Assembly (NCBI GenBank): GCA_019914945.1
Contig: CM034107.1
Location: 8,680,001 to 8,744,000 of the forward strand
Length of the DNA: 64,000 nucleotides
From: Typha latifolia
Taxonomy: Eukaryota > Streptophyta > Magnoliopsida > Poales > Typhaceae
Direction: 5' to 3'
In this document: positions 37,301-50,206 of the stretch, piece by piece
How the letters are laid out: the number at the start of each line of letters is the position of its first letter
How positions within the stretch are numbered: the first letter of the stretch is position 1
The notes under the pieces: generated by a model
Databases searched by the model: none
Told to the model about the DNA's origin: nothing
What the model saw: only the letters and a program-made list of their open reading frames with translations
Translations under genes and position numbers: made by a program

Positions 37301-37945
37301 TCTTTGTCTTCTCTCTAGAAAATCGACTGAGTATATAAAAGGGGAGACTAAAATGTGGGATGTTGGAGGTGATTTTTGATTCATTCGATAGAGCAGGTAT
37401 TCTTGAAGTTGCTGACCTCTCGCTTGATGAACCTAATTTGGAGGCTATTGTATTCACTGATGAACGCAATGAGGAGAATGACTTAGATGGAAATGAATAA
37501 TTAATGTCATTGCCAATTACACAACTGACTTATTATTACTCTCATTTTGGTGTCATACAAATTGTGAAATGTTGGTGGATACTTTATAAACTTTAGTGCT
37601 ATAACCTATGAGTCTATGAGTTACTCATATGGAATGCAATGATACTGTTCTCATTTTGGTGCATTATTTGTTGAATGTTGACATATTCTTTGTCTAATTG
37701 TCTTTGATATCTATTACTCTCATTTTTGCTATTAAATACTTATGTAGATTATAGATGTATTAAAATATTGAATGCAATATTATGTATATATTGTCATTAG
37801 AATATCAATTTCTTTTTGTACATACACATGTATAGGTTATCATTAGAATATAATATTTTTATATAATTTTTTAATTACCGTATCCTAGACGTATCGTATC
37901 CTATTTTTTGAGAATTTGCCGTATCCCCGTATCCGTGCTTCATAG
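34324..37945 (+). mobile_element. hAT-family DNA transposon, complete ends
   Basis: The left end reads CTGGGAAGCACGGATAC and the complement of the right end reads CTATGAAGCACGGATAC, a 17-bp inverted repeat with two mismatches. The perfect 8-bp target duplication GCCACTAC sits at 34316-34323 and 37946-37953; 8 bp is diagnostic for hAT. The subterminal DNA at both ends is rich in GTATCC/GGATAC motifs, as usual for transposase-binding regions. The 3622-bp element carries one decayed transposase gene on the plus strand. Its intact ends mean it could still be moved by an active relative. Confidence 0.95.
35243..37380 (+). pseudogene. hAT transposase (BED finger, DUF659, hAT dimerisation domain), broken
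   Basis: The BED zinc finger is at 35300-35460 (FQCNYCQQIYKGSYYRVKAH). The DUF659 region is at 35745-36250, including GVSIVCDGWTDAQRRPLINF, MFFRTVNCEGEYK and the FWTPCVVHILNLTLKN block with its conserved Cys-His. The C-terminal half (36512-37380) is better preserved, with a probable GT-AG intron at 36811-36899 and the hAT dimerisation motif WWVIHGAFAPNLQNLTLKLL, SSSCCERN and a KRNKITPQQAEDLV stretch. Stops at 35504 and 37216 and several frameshifts, mainly between 35500 and 36510, kill the gene. DUF659 carries the first catalytic Asp of the family (DGWTD). Confidence 0.9.
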
Positions 37946-37953
37946 GCCACTAC

Positions 37954-38325
37954 ACAAGAGGGAGGGAATAATAATCATTCACATCAATGAAATTGTCTAT
38001 AGATAATCTGGAGGCCAGAATTTCAACTTACATTCATTCTTATGCCAGAATCTGCAAGACTCCAAAGTAAATTTTTTGTCATCTTATAGCTACCACTACA
38101 AAACTGAACTTCTCGCTTCTCCACAAAGTGCTTGAACTCATCGCACATCAAGAAAACCTAGCCTTCGTTCTGTTCTGTATTCATATATTATAAAATAATA
38201 CATCATACAATAAGGTGACAAATCTGAAATAAAAGAACTGCATTCTATAAAAAGGCTGAATTCCACTAGTTCCCAAGAAGAGGAGCTGCTGGGCATACAG
38301 TAGTACTGCATCTTACACATGGGCA
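37954..38325 (-). other. 3' flank and probable 3' UTR of AATF gene
   Basis: AT-rich sequence between the hAT target duplication and the AATF stop codon. AATAAA-like signals are present on the minus strand (for example around 38205). No separate gene is seen. Confidence 0.45.
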
Positions 38326-41300
38326 TTACAAGATAGAGGTGGATCTCTGATTCCTGCTGCCAAATAAGTTTTCAAATAACTTTGGTGCCATTGGAGGAAG
38401 ATCCATTGGTACTGGAGCCATGAAATTGACAATCTTTTCGTGAACATGATACCTGAAAAGTACAGAAGCTCCAATCATTTTATGAAGCTAAAACCGAAAG
38501 TAAGACAATTAGTCCCCCTTGATGCCTCCCTCCAAAAAGGTGATAAAGGTAACAAAATATTACCTAATCTTCCGGCTCTTTGAAGCACGGCGGTCAACAA
38601 CTTTTCGCTTCTTAGGCTGCAACTTCTTTAAAGCATAAAATGCCGTCTCTGCAATCAAGGAAATGAAAGTCAGTTACAGAGCATCATGAAAGTACACGTT
38701 GCCTGCTACAGCTAAAAATGATATATAAGGTTCTAACACTCAAAAGCAGTTTGGTTCGGGAATAGTGATCAATACAAGTGGCTATCCACCACTTACAAGT
38801 TACGACTCAAAAGCTCTTTTTGGCAACCCAATTGCCTAGGTACCTAGAGCCTGTATAAAATCCCAGGCTACAACATGACATCTTCAGTAGTTTATTCACA
38901 AAAGATGTTTCACAAGTTGAAAGAATATACTCTTCATAATGGTAGACACTTTTATGCTATAAAGACACAATCATTTTGTAAATTCTAGTATGTATTTTCC
39001 TGTGTACATACTGCTTATCAAGAGTATCTCTCTTAGAGGAATGCAGATGCTTTGGACTAAGAAATGATTTAAACTTCTCAGATTATTCAACAATGAACTT
39101 ACATGAAATTTTGATAAATAGGATTCAAGGCTGTGGTGCATTAAAGTAAACTGTTACTATATTTTCATAATTTATTGCGCACTGACAATTGATATAATAC
39201 ATCAACGAGGACAAATTAATTACAGAACATCCTGCATTACAGCATGTATATTAGAAGAAAGAAACTTCTGGTTATACTACTTCCAGAAATCCACATATCC
39301 ACATAGTCACACATTATATCAGACCATGCGGGTTATCCACATTGCCTAGGACTTCCTAGGCAATTTGCCAACCTTGCAGAAGACCATCAACAAATTCATT
39401 TCCCAACACTAGTGTATGCCTTTTATTCTTACAGCCTATACCCTAAATTATTCTTGAACCAAAGGGCCACTATGAATGCAAGGTTTCCTTTTTAGCTTTG
39501 ACTGATTAGTAATTACTCTTCCGAGTTGCCTCCTTAGAACAAAAGATAAGCAGACTTAGAATGAATGAGACTGAATATAGAAAAAGAAACTGACCAGATG
39601 CTGCAAGATCACATGACTCAAAGAATTCCTTGAGGAGTTGCTGGTAAAATTCAGAGTCATCAAGAAGTTCAGGATCACCATCCACATTGCCTTCCTAAGA
39701 ATTGCTCCACGTTATAAGGACTCATATTATCTCAATGTGTACTTAATTGTAATAACATACGTTCAAAAAACAAGCAATAATAAATCTAAAATATGCAGTA
39801 TAATTTCCTGATTACTTGAGTAGAAGCATATATAAAGTAAGCATTAGTTAAAACCTCTTTCGTGGAGTTAGACTCTGCGGGAACCTGCACATGAAGCAAA
39901 GGTATGTCAGATATTCAGATTTTAAAACCATTTTCTTGAAGGTAGTATAAATGTTTAAGCTTACTTCCCCAAAAATACCAACTGAAGACCTCCTTAACTG
40001 CATCCTCTTAATCATTCTGGTAGGGTCTCTCATGTAACCAGCTACTTGGTCACTAATATTCTGCATTGATAGAAAGAAAACAATGAAAATGAACAATGAC
40101 ATCAGCTAAGCATTCCAACCAACATCTACTCATAAACTGCTAAAAGGAAGAGACAAAGAAAAAAGTTGCCTGATTGAAAGCATGCAATTTCCCTTTTAAA
40201 GCAGCAGCACCAGTTGTCACTTGTGTCTTCCTCTGCCATTTGTCTACTGCACTATTCCTGTATGGTGCTATTCTGCATATGATGTAGAATACTATCATTT
40301 GTGAACTTAGCTTCTGCATGCTTGTCAAAATTAACAGCTGAAAGAAACGACGTAGAACAACAGGTGCTGAATAAAAGATCACGAGCACGGGAATTCAAAT
40401 TTCCAATTCTTACTAATCAGCATCTTCATTGGCATTATCTTCATTGGCATTAAGTATTTTGTTATGTCACACCAATGAGCACAACATTTCAGCTAGTGTA
40501 ACGTTTTGTCTCACAAGTACGTTTACTAGTTGGATTTGTGTTCATGCTAAGGTGACATTTGCAGCAAAGAGATTGTCACAGTACCCAACTTCAAAAATGG
40601 GTCTCATATGAGGTAAATGCATTAAGAGAAGACCAATTTAGCAAATAGTGCACTACAGCTTGATGGGGAGTTGCTTTAGGGAGAACTACAATTTATATGG
40701 ACATGTCAACGCTACTCTATCAATAGGGTATACTGAATGTACAGAAAAATGCTATGATAGAGCTTCTATTACCGGTATTAGACACAAGCTCCTATATGTG
40801 CAGTCAACACTACTCTCGCTTCTGTTGGTATAGTAATTAAAATCTTATGCAGAATACTCATGGTATATTTATCGTCCTACTAAGTCAGTAGCAGATTTCA
40901 ACGATGGCCATGCCATAGGCACAGACTGTGCCGACTATCGGTCGGCACGGCACAGCACAAGTGCCGCGGCACTTGCCGACCATGCTGTAAGAGAGGGAGA
41001 GAAAAAGGTAAGAGACTACTCACCTTCGTAGTCACCGCTCGCCCAAGTTCGCACCCCCGCCGGGTGCCCTAGCCCAAGGGAGGGAGGAAGAAAAGGAGAG
41101 AGGATCAGGTCTGCAACTAAAGTTTTTAAACCGACTCAAGTCTCTCTCTCTCTCTCTCTCTCTCGGCTAGGGCACCCAATGGGAGTGTGAACTCGGGCAA
41201 CGATGGGCCACGGCAAGCTTGCGACGAGGTCACAAAGAAACTACTAGGAGGGGTGCCGTGCGACACCTCTCGTGCCACGTGCCAGTACGTCGCCGGCGTA

Positions 41301-44300
41301 ACCATCCATGGCAAATTCACAACTTATCTTGTCACAACTAACAAGCCTGAATAACTAACAACAATAAGCAGCTATTACCAACTATTCAGGGTAAGTTATA
41401 TGGATCCTTATTTCCCATTCAGCTATATAATAAATTATTTGCTAAGTTTTGGCATCATGTCCTCTTTCACTTCCTTCCACTTCAGTTTTGCCCTTCCCTC
41501 CATTGTAAGGCACATTCTACTTCTATAATTCTCTGCTAGCTGGATCAAATGCTTTAAATTTGATGCTCATGAAATTCTTTAATACTTCTTACATTTTATT
41601 TTGTTCAAGTTTTTTCAAAACGCCAGTTTTACCAATATTCACCAAGAATTATGCATGATATCTTATTCTTCTTCAACAAAGCAGCATGAGAATATGGAGA
41701 CATGGTAACCAAGGAGCAAATTGAAAAAAAGAAGAAAAAGCATTACCCTGCACTGTCACTTACATTGTAAAAATAAAATAAGGCCATTTATCCATTGATG
41801 GCATATATTTACTGGCCAGTACAAGTAGCATTAATTATCAAACCTAGCAAAATTTTATTGCAAATATTATGACAATTCATACAGATAAACAAAATATCTT
41901 CAAGTGAAAAGAAGTATGGCCGACCTGAGGCCAAGTTAAAAATAGATATACAGCTTAATTACAAGGTTGGCAGTAAATCAAACATATTTTAGCTTAAGAT
42001 TTTGTCTGGTTCCCATAACATCTATGCTATCTGGGTATTGAACCTATTTCTAACTTCCAAAGGATTCTTTCAATTCTAAAGTTGATAGTTGATATCATCT
42101 ACTAAAACCATAATTACTCGCAAAAAGAACATTGCAATAGTAAATATATCTCAAAACACATTATTAATTTTACTATAGGAGATCAAAGAAATACCTGTGT
42201 TGCATTCTATCTATGCAAAACCACTCTTCATCATCCTGTCCCTTCAATTCATGAGGAAAATCATGCTCTCCATTATATTCTTTGCTCTCTCCTTGATTAT
42301 ATCAAAGCAAAACAAAGCAACTCTAATCAATTTATAATTCAGCTGAAAATAACACTAACCAAGTTGGAGAAGATATGTATATCCATTGACTAATATAAAA
42401 CATAAAATATACACCTTGTTAATCAATGAGATCATCATTTTATATGATAAAATATCTCATGACTCTAATTGAATAAATTATTCGAAAGCAATCTGGTCAG
42501 GGACAGGGTTCTAGGGCAACAGAAACACTTTGGCAAAGAAATAAAGCTGCAAACAGAAAGTATAGAATATATCCAAAAGGAAACATCACTGAGAGCAACA
42601 GAGCTACATCTAGTAAAGGAATAACTGGACCTAAATATAAAATTACCTCAAAAGAAAGTGACATCAATTATCACCAAGCACCATCTTGTTAAAATGTCTT
42701 TGGAAGTGGAATGTTTCCTGAAACTAACCTAAAAGCCAGCTGGCTATGCTTTTAGATTACTTTATTTTATTTTGATTTTATTGATGTTTACATTTGATTT
42801 ACGTGGTCTAAGAAAACACTGAGGCAGGAGTGGACCTTAATTAAACTTCTGCTGATGGTATTATGAACATTAAGGCACTGGTGAAGTGTTAATTATGGAA
42901 CAAATTTAGCCAATGGTGAACTTTGTGTGAGCCTTATATCAAGAATTTAACACTGCAAGAGAGTGTCGGCACAGAAGCATGTCCAACTGTCATAGTCCTC
43001 ATTCTATTGGCTAAACTAAAGGAAGGATAGGAAGAGGAGAGAGGTTGAAGAGAGGTGTTCAACTTTTCATATAATTCCACTTTCCAAAAACAAACAGCCC
43101 AGAAAGGAACTGAAGCCTAAGACATAATGAGTCTCTGATAAGCCAAAGCAACTCAAGATAGGGTAACTGTGAACATCATGAACCTTTCATCACCACAGTA
43201 AGTTTCCAAAATAGAAAAGGGAACAAAGATATAAAATATAATTAACTGGGTTTTCAACAGTTTAATTGCATCAAAAGGCAAAGTTAAAGATGGGAGTAAA
43301 ACAGAACTTAGATATCCTTATAGAAAGACCTTTATTACTGACTATTATTCCATGCCAAAAGCTACTAAATGAGGTTGGCAAATATGCCGGATTGCAAGAT
43401 CAAAGGTCAGAAGATCCGACAAAGTACTGTAAGACAAAAAATTAGAAGGTGTGATAAAAGATTGAGATCATACCGTTTGTGCTTTGAACAACAGAAGGAT
43501 TCTTCTCAAGCAAAGCCTGTTCGTAATATCAGAAATAAATATTATACTTAGTAGCACTATAGTAGAACTCCAAAATATATACTATCATAATTTTACAAAA
43601 AAAAGAAGCCACAGAAGAAAAAAGAGAATACCTCCTGCAGCTCCAACATGCAGCTTAAAGTCTGCTTAGATGATTGTATTAGATCCAAATATGCCTTACT
43701 AACTGCTTCATCTGAATTGCAAAATGATGATCTAACAGATTCCTGATGTATGAATTTCTAGCAAATCTTAGATGACAACAATGACAGAACAAATTTATAT
43801 AGCGAAGGGTCAGCAGACCAAAAAATAATTAATAAGATCAATAATGGAGTTCTCTGATGAAACACACCTTTGGTAATTTGTTTGAAGTTGAAAATGCCTT
43901 CTGCAGTATGAACCTGAACTCTAGAGTTTTGTCCCAAAGTGCCTTTAATGAGATAAGAGAGGGAAATAAGCTCTGAGCATATATTACTGGACTTCAGAAA
44001 ATCCATATCATACAGAATTACAATGATCCACCTATAAAGGACTATTTTTTGTTCTCTTCTTCTCTTTCTCAATAAACCTTGGCTAATAGTACAGCAACTT
44101 CCTAAGCATTGATAAACTCCCAAGTAAAAGAGCTAGTTAATTGGATATAGAATCATCCAAAAGATCTCTGTGAAGCAGGTTGTACAAAAAATTGCCTTTT
44201 CCCTCTTATTTTATGTTCTGAAGAAAAAATATCATTGCCTCACCCGAATTTCAAAATCATATTGCATATGCCAAGCTTTTCGACAGTTACAATTCAATGT

Positions 44301-46887
44301 TGAGTCACAGTTTTGTAACCAAGGATTAACGCCAACATGAAGCGCTCATTAGAATCTATTAATTTTCCATGAAACTAAATGAGGTATAAAATTCAACAGA
44401 TCCTATGGTGCCTCACCACAGCAAAGCCAACTGTCATGGAACCCCATGAATCTGAAAATATATCACCAATTAAATCTTAGACTCCTGTAAATTACAGGTG
44501 CTCTCTATGATGGGTGATGAGTGAGTCATATGCCTCAGAGCACCAGACCATATGGAGGGTGCATGAGCATTATTGGCAATGAACAACAGAGTATCTAGAA
44601 GCTTCTTTAAATTTACAGTTTGCACCGTCCTACAGATCTTGTGTTAACTTTGATGTTTTTATTTTGGTCCTGCATTTTATGAATAACAGTTCTTTAATTA
44701 ATTAGGAATTTAAATTTCTACAAAAATCTAAAGCTTTATGCCATCAATCAGATTGAACTTTAAGATATAGGAATGGTTGCAAACTCTTCTTAAAAGATAA
44801 AAAAATACGCATTGAATCTGCATGCAATTATTGTTTCTCAAAAAGGGTATCCATATGCAACTAAGTACTCTTGAATTATTTTCCACAGTTTAGAAGTACA
44901 ATAGGAATCTTTAAGAAATTAACTCCTCTAAAATATTTATTCTGTGCAATTGTTCAGTTACAATACAAATGATCTAATCTATTTCCAAACTCATCTTCTT
45001 TTACCACTACTGATTTGAAATGGCTTAGAAGACAAATAACAATATATAATGATAATTATACGTAAATATATTTCCAATTTCGTCAATATTATTTAATATC
45101 AAAATAAGCTAGTAAACTTAAGCCATAATGTTAAGTCTGTTGGAGTTCCTAAACCATATTGACCAAATGGTAATACAAAACCAGTTCAACCATTTCATCA
45201 CATTCACTTCTATAGTTGTTTGTCTAATTATATATGGATGTCTATATTTTATACACGCAGATTTTTTGCATATTTTCTTGCTACAAACATAACGACGAAA
45301 TAGGAGAATACTAGGAAACAAGACAGACTAGTAAGTATCTTGATCGTAAAGATGATACCTTTTGATTCTTTACTGCCTGGCCTTTTAAAGCATCCTCATC
45401 CTTGTGACGTCTCAAATTCTTCAAGAGATCTCTTAATGACAAAAGATGAAAAGTTTTAATGATGATGAATTATGTAAAGTGAATAAATGGCGATTAACAT
45501 GCAGAATGAAGTAGACTACACTGTTTTACAACTTGCAACAAGAGAATTTGAGGGCTTTACAAGAACATAATGAACATAATTTTTCTACTCTAGCAACATA
45601 ATTGACCATTATTAGAAGGATAACCATTGAATGATTTACCTGTGTTACATAAGAAATTTAAGAATCTCTCTTCAAAAAGAGAATCAACGGTTTACAATTA
45701 TATATACACTTTTTTTCCCTAAAGGGGAGGGATACAGAACACAGTAACTAGTCCTTTTATAAGAAAGTCAACTTACCTTGCACATATTTATGAAATTAAA
45801 GACTATTAAATATTGAATGTATATCTTCTTGCATAAGTAGCCATATACCTTGGCCTTGGCCTTTTGCATACTGCAGCAGCCCTTAGAACAACAGGTCTAG
45901 TTTTTTGAAACCAGTTTTGCATTCTAGTATGCCACATAAAGCCATAAACTATTACCCTTAATTGAAATAAGTCAATCTAATTAAATATTGTTAAAGCATT
46001 AGTTTTAACATGATGAAAGACTACAGTTGAATGGAAGAATTTGATGATTTGAAGAAGGCACTTACCACAAGATGATACTCCTCTTAGATTAAGTTTCCTT
46101 ATTCAGATAATATAGGGACTTTCAATGCTTGTTTTCTTTTCTATAGAACTTAAACTCTTATAATTATGGAGTCCATGATCGCCTCAAAACAAAGATTCAG
46201 CCCAGTAACAAGGGTAATAGTCTTATATATCAAAAAGTAATTGATGCGGGCAGGTTTCTGGTATTTTTACATGATTAAGTAACTTGGTATTTGATGAACA
46301 TGAAAGAAACTAAATGATCTTTTTACCTTCTTTCAACTCTAAAACTGACAAGATGATCTTGATGAAATATACGTTAATTAGCACTAAAGTAGTCTCTATT
46401 TTAACAATGTTCATGCACACTTGAAAGGTTGATAATTAGCGAACAGCTAGTTATCATAACAAACCAAATTATAAAGCTATTTACTTTTTTTTTAAAAGAT
46501 TTGGAGAAAAAAGAAAAGAAAAGATAAAAGAATAACTCACTGCTCCGCATTGCGAAGATTGAGATACTCCTTTTCAAGTTCCTCCATCTCCGCATCTCTC
46601 CCACCATGGATTTGCCCCTCGTCACCCACTCCGTCCTCTTCCTCCTATTAACTCCCACAATCCGAAACAACATAAGGCAACAAAAAAAAGGAGCAAAGCA
46701 ATAAAGATTACTAGGATGGAAAAGGTACAATCTCGCTTGCTCCATTGCTCTCTTCTTCAGAACCGCTTCCACTCCCATCGCCATCAGAATTGAACCCCAT
46801 CTGACTACTATCGGGATCGCTGCTATCCTCCGAACCGCTTCCGTCCTCGCTATCCAATCGTCTCGATCGGTTCGAAGCTGTTCCCAT
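38326..46887 (-). CDS. AATF: AATF/BFR2-like nucleolar protein (TRAUB domain)
   Basis: Thirteen exons give 400 residues: 46887-46729, 46644-46541, 45431-45359, 43942-43868, 43742-43632, 43516-43474, 42291-42195, 40272-40170, 40060-39965, 39884-39855, 39694-39595, 38648-38564 and 38452-38326. Phases agree throughout; the intron after 40170 starts with GC instead of GT. Residues 1-60 are acidic and serine-rich (EDGSGSEDSSDPDSS). The AATF-Che1 domain spans about 70-260 (MEELEKEYLNLRNAEQ, LKGQAVKNQKALWDKTLEFR, VDKWQRKTQVTTGAAA). The TRAUB domain spans about 308-390 (SEFYQQLLKEFFESCDL, KKRKVVDRRASKSRKIRYHV, HEKIVNFMAPVPM). AATF and yeast Bfr2 act in the nucleolus in early small-subunit ribosome assembly; human AATF also regulates transcription. 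The start is the first ATG before the conserved acidic region. The 1.9-kb intron 7 holds a GC-rich MITE. Confidence 0.93.
40900..41310. mobile_element. GC-rich MITE, copy A, in AATF intron 7
   Basis: About 410 bp of GC-rich DNA in an AT-rich intron, sharing with copy B (58857-59118) the palindrome GTGCCGCGGCAC followed by TTGCCG, the AGGAGAG-AAAAGGTAA phrase, and the end GGTGCCGTGC...CTCGTGCCA-GTGCC. Internal (TC)n at 41141-41163 and extra sequence make it longer than B. Flanks GCAGATTTC and GCAAATTCA are a weak 9-bp match, which would fit a Mutator-like element. A 64-residue frame here is not a gene. Confidence 0.55.
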
Positions 46888-46964
46888 GACTCTCGGCAGT
46901 TGAGGATGGTCTAGGAGAAGTAAAGAGAATGAGACTTGAGGAGCTAGAGAACGGCAGATGTATG

Positions 46965-46967
<3 letters not shown>

Positions 46968-47007
<40 letters not shown>

Positions 47008-47008
47008 T
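46968..47008. repeat. (AT)n(AG)n microsatellite in AATF 5' region
   Basis: A run of TA repeats followed by GA repeats about 90 bp upstream of the start codon, probably in the 5' UTR or core promoter of the AATF gene. Confidence 0.9.
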
Positions 47009-47027
47009 ACAAGGCAGTGAGGGCGAG

Positions 47028-47262
47028 TATGTGGAGGCGGCGGCGGACGAAGTGAAGCGGTGGAGGCGGCGGCGGACGAAGTGAAGCGGCGGAGGCAGAG
47101 CCGTGGTGGGAGTAATAGAACGAGTAGGGAGAAGGAGAATACGCAGAGGGGGGGCTGGGCGGGCACGGCGAAGGGAAAAGGAGGGTGGGTGAGGGCGACT
47201 TAGGAGGAGAGGAGATGGAGGGTTTAGGCTACGGGTCGGGTCTGGAGAGGAGATGGAGGGTT
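47028..47262. repeat. Two short tandem duplications in AATF upstream DNA
   Basis: A 29-bp unit (GTGGAGGCGGCGGCGGACGA plus GTGAAGCG) occurs twice at 47031-47092. A unit of about 40 bp with GGAGAGGAGATGGAGGGTTT occurs twice at 47207-47262. The region is GC-rich, as often seen in plant promoters and first exons. The GGGTTTA in each second unit is a partial telo-box. Confidence 0.75.
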
Positions 47263-47964
47263 TAATTTGAGCCCGAAAAATTCCAGGCTGGCTCTGGTGG
47301 GCATTCTACAAGCCTTTTTTTTTTAAAAAGAAAAGGAAAGAAAAATAGTCTGTAGACTTGGAGCTTGCGTTTAAATATTTGCTGGATACGGCAATAAATA
47401 AATTAATAAAAATATATTTTTTTTCTATCAATACCAATAAATACACAAAAAATTCATATCATTCTCTAAAAGTTCGTAGAAAAACCAAGTTATATCATTA
47501 GATAATATATACACTAAATAAGTTCATGCACTATGTTAGGGAATGACCAAAATAATTAAAATAAGGACAAAATGAGACTAGAATAATCATTGTTACAGAT
47601 TTACAAAGGCATTTTTTTTATTTATATAAGTAACATGACGTTTAAACTTATTTTATTTTAGTAAATAGTCACTTATTTCTACAATCTAACAATAACATAC
47701 TATGAACAGAAGAAAACAAAACAGAGAGAATGATATTTATGTAGTCGGGGGCATTTTCGGAGAAAAGCATTCAGAGAAAAAAAAAATCCAAAGCATATGA
47801 ATTGATGAATTCAATAAAGAAAAAAAACATAAAAGAAAAATGCTTCTACAAAGCCTGCCAGGGTGGGATTGATACCGACAATGGTAGTGGCTTAAAGGAT
47901 AAATGAGAAATATCAAGGGGATAGAAGCCATGGGAGAAGAGGAGGGAGAAGTGGAGGAAGGATT
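47263..47964. other. Intergenic DNA upstream of AATF, no gene seen
   Basis: AT-rich, then purine-rich near 47930. The part next to the solo LTR and the part right after it (51092-51290) were continuous before the LTR inserted; the joined piece is moderately GC-rich but I recognise no gene in it. Confidence 0.4.
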
Positions 47965-47969
47965 GATAT

Positions 47970-50171
47970 TATAACGCCCCTACTCGGCACGGGCACGTGC
48001 ATGCCCATACGCCCACAAGACATGCGCGGCGCATGTGACTAGACGGGTAGGGCCTATCATGCACAGATACACATTTACTCAACATAATTCATCTTAGAGA
48101 TAAATCATAATATCAATCAAATAAATCTGTTAACATATGAATATCCAAGTCCACAACAATCATACTAAACAGCTATATAATTTGGCAGGGCCTACATAGA
48201 CCATGACAAACCATCAGGATACAACTTAAAATCACTAAAACATGAATACACTATAATTCGACCTGTATTATACAAATCATCGCTTAATACAATGAAATAT
48301 AAATATTAAAAAATGGTATAACTTAATTTTTATATAAATTATAATCTATATTGCCTCGCATCTATAGCTCACCTCATCATCACTTTAAATATTTTCTTAG
48401 GATATCTCAAATTGCTATCACGTACCACATATCTATGAGGGTTATAAAATAAATAAAGGGAGTCATGAGCAAAAGGCTCAGTGAATAGACCTTACTTTGA
48501 ATTAGTGATGTCAAATAAAGAGTAAATCATATATTAGATAATATGAATCAAAAAGAGCATCATGTCATGAATGAGTATATAAATGTATCATCAATAATAT
48601 ATAAATGTATGGTAGATATTATGTCTTAACTAATTAAATATATAATTCTCGACAATATATAAACAAATCTCTATATAATACTATTATAACTCTCTCAAAT
48701 ATGACACATATGATGTATACCGATATTATGATATCAAATACAACCACATATTAGGTATAATGATCACTCAATAATCAGGTATATCAAATGATAATAAAAT
48801 TATATACATTTCTCAATATCTTAATCATCAATATCAACTCTAAATAACATCATCATACTAGACCACTATGCACAATCAACGCCCAGTACCCGATCTCAAC
48901 ATCCTACCCGTAGGCTCAAAACATACTTTGCCATATGCTAATGGTATCTCAGTCATAATCATACCTTGTCGTACGCTAAAGGTATTTCAGTCATAATTAT
49001 ACCCTGTCATACGCTAAGGGTATCTCAGTCATAATCATACTCTGTCATATGCTAAGGGTATATTAATTTTTATCTAGATCGGGTACCCCCATTAGTTAAT
49101 AAAAATCATATGAGGATAACTTACCACATGCATGCCCTAGCGAACGGTAGGTGTCTAATTGTCTGTGCGCACAGACTTAACTGACCTCGAATATGGGCTA
49201 TGAGATATCATATATTAGCGACCATAATTATCACTTCAAACACCATTAACCTTAGCGCCTGCTCGAGTACCCTCATGCTTTTTCTATTAACTTTCCTATT
49301 AATAAGATTTATGCATTTCCTTTTATATGATAGATCACGTGCACATATCTAGTACAATAACAAGTCATGCATATTAGGAATTTAGGTGATAAGGAAGTCA
49401 AGAGGAAAATTATGCAATGCAGCGATCCAACCATATATCTAACATATGCATATCCCTACTAGTTTATCACATGCATATTCATGTTAGAAATCATATCGAC
49501 ATAAAATCATAACAGTATAATCATCTTATATCATCTCTACATATCACTAGTATACTCATAACTTAGATTAGTCTAATTAAATGCATGATAAAATATGCTC
49601 GATTGAAATCATCTCTAGATAAGGTCATATAATTATGTTGGAGGCCAAAACATGCATATATATAATTATATAATATATTTTAATTTGAGAAAAACATCTA
49701 GGGGATAAGACTATATCCATCAACCGAGGGTCAACTCATCGCTAACCGGATCCACGGGATCTCATATAAGCGGTTCGGGATCTGAAAATGTTTAAATAAT
49801 ATGAAATTAGTCGTTTATCCAATTAGAATCTGTTCGTGTAAAATATAACAATTTATTAAATTTTATTAAATAACTAGGTTTATAATATATATATATATAT
49901 AATTATGATAACCTTATTCTAATTAGATATATAATAATTAATCTCTTTTGATATAAAACCATAAAAGAATTAGATATAAAATAATATAATTAAAAATACA
50001 TGTATATAAAATAACTAAGTGTAATTCAATTATTTGGTAATGACTACTTTTACTTAACTAGTCACTAGTTATACATAAAATAATTATTATCTGTTTATAT
50101 AAAAATAATTATCATAGCTTAGCATTTTATTTTATGGAAAATAATATAGATAACAGTAAGTGCTAGAAATG

Positions 50172-50206
<35 letters not shown>

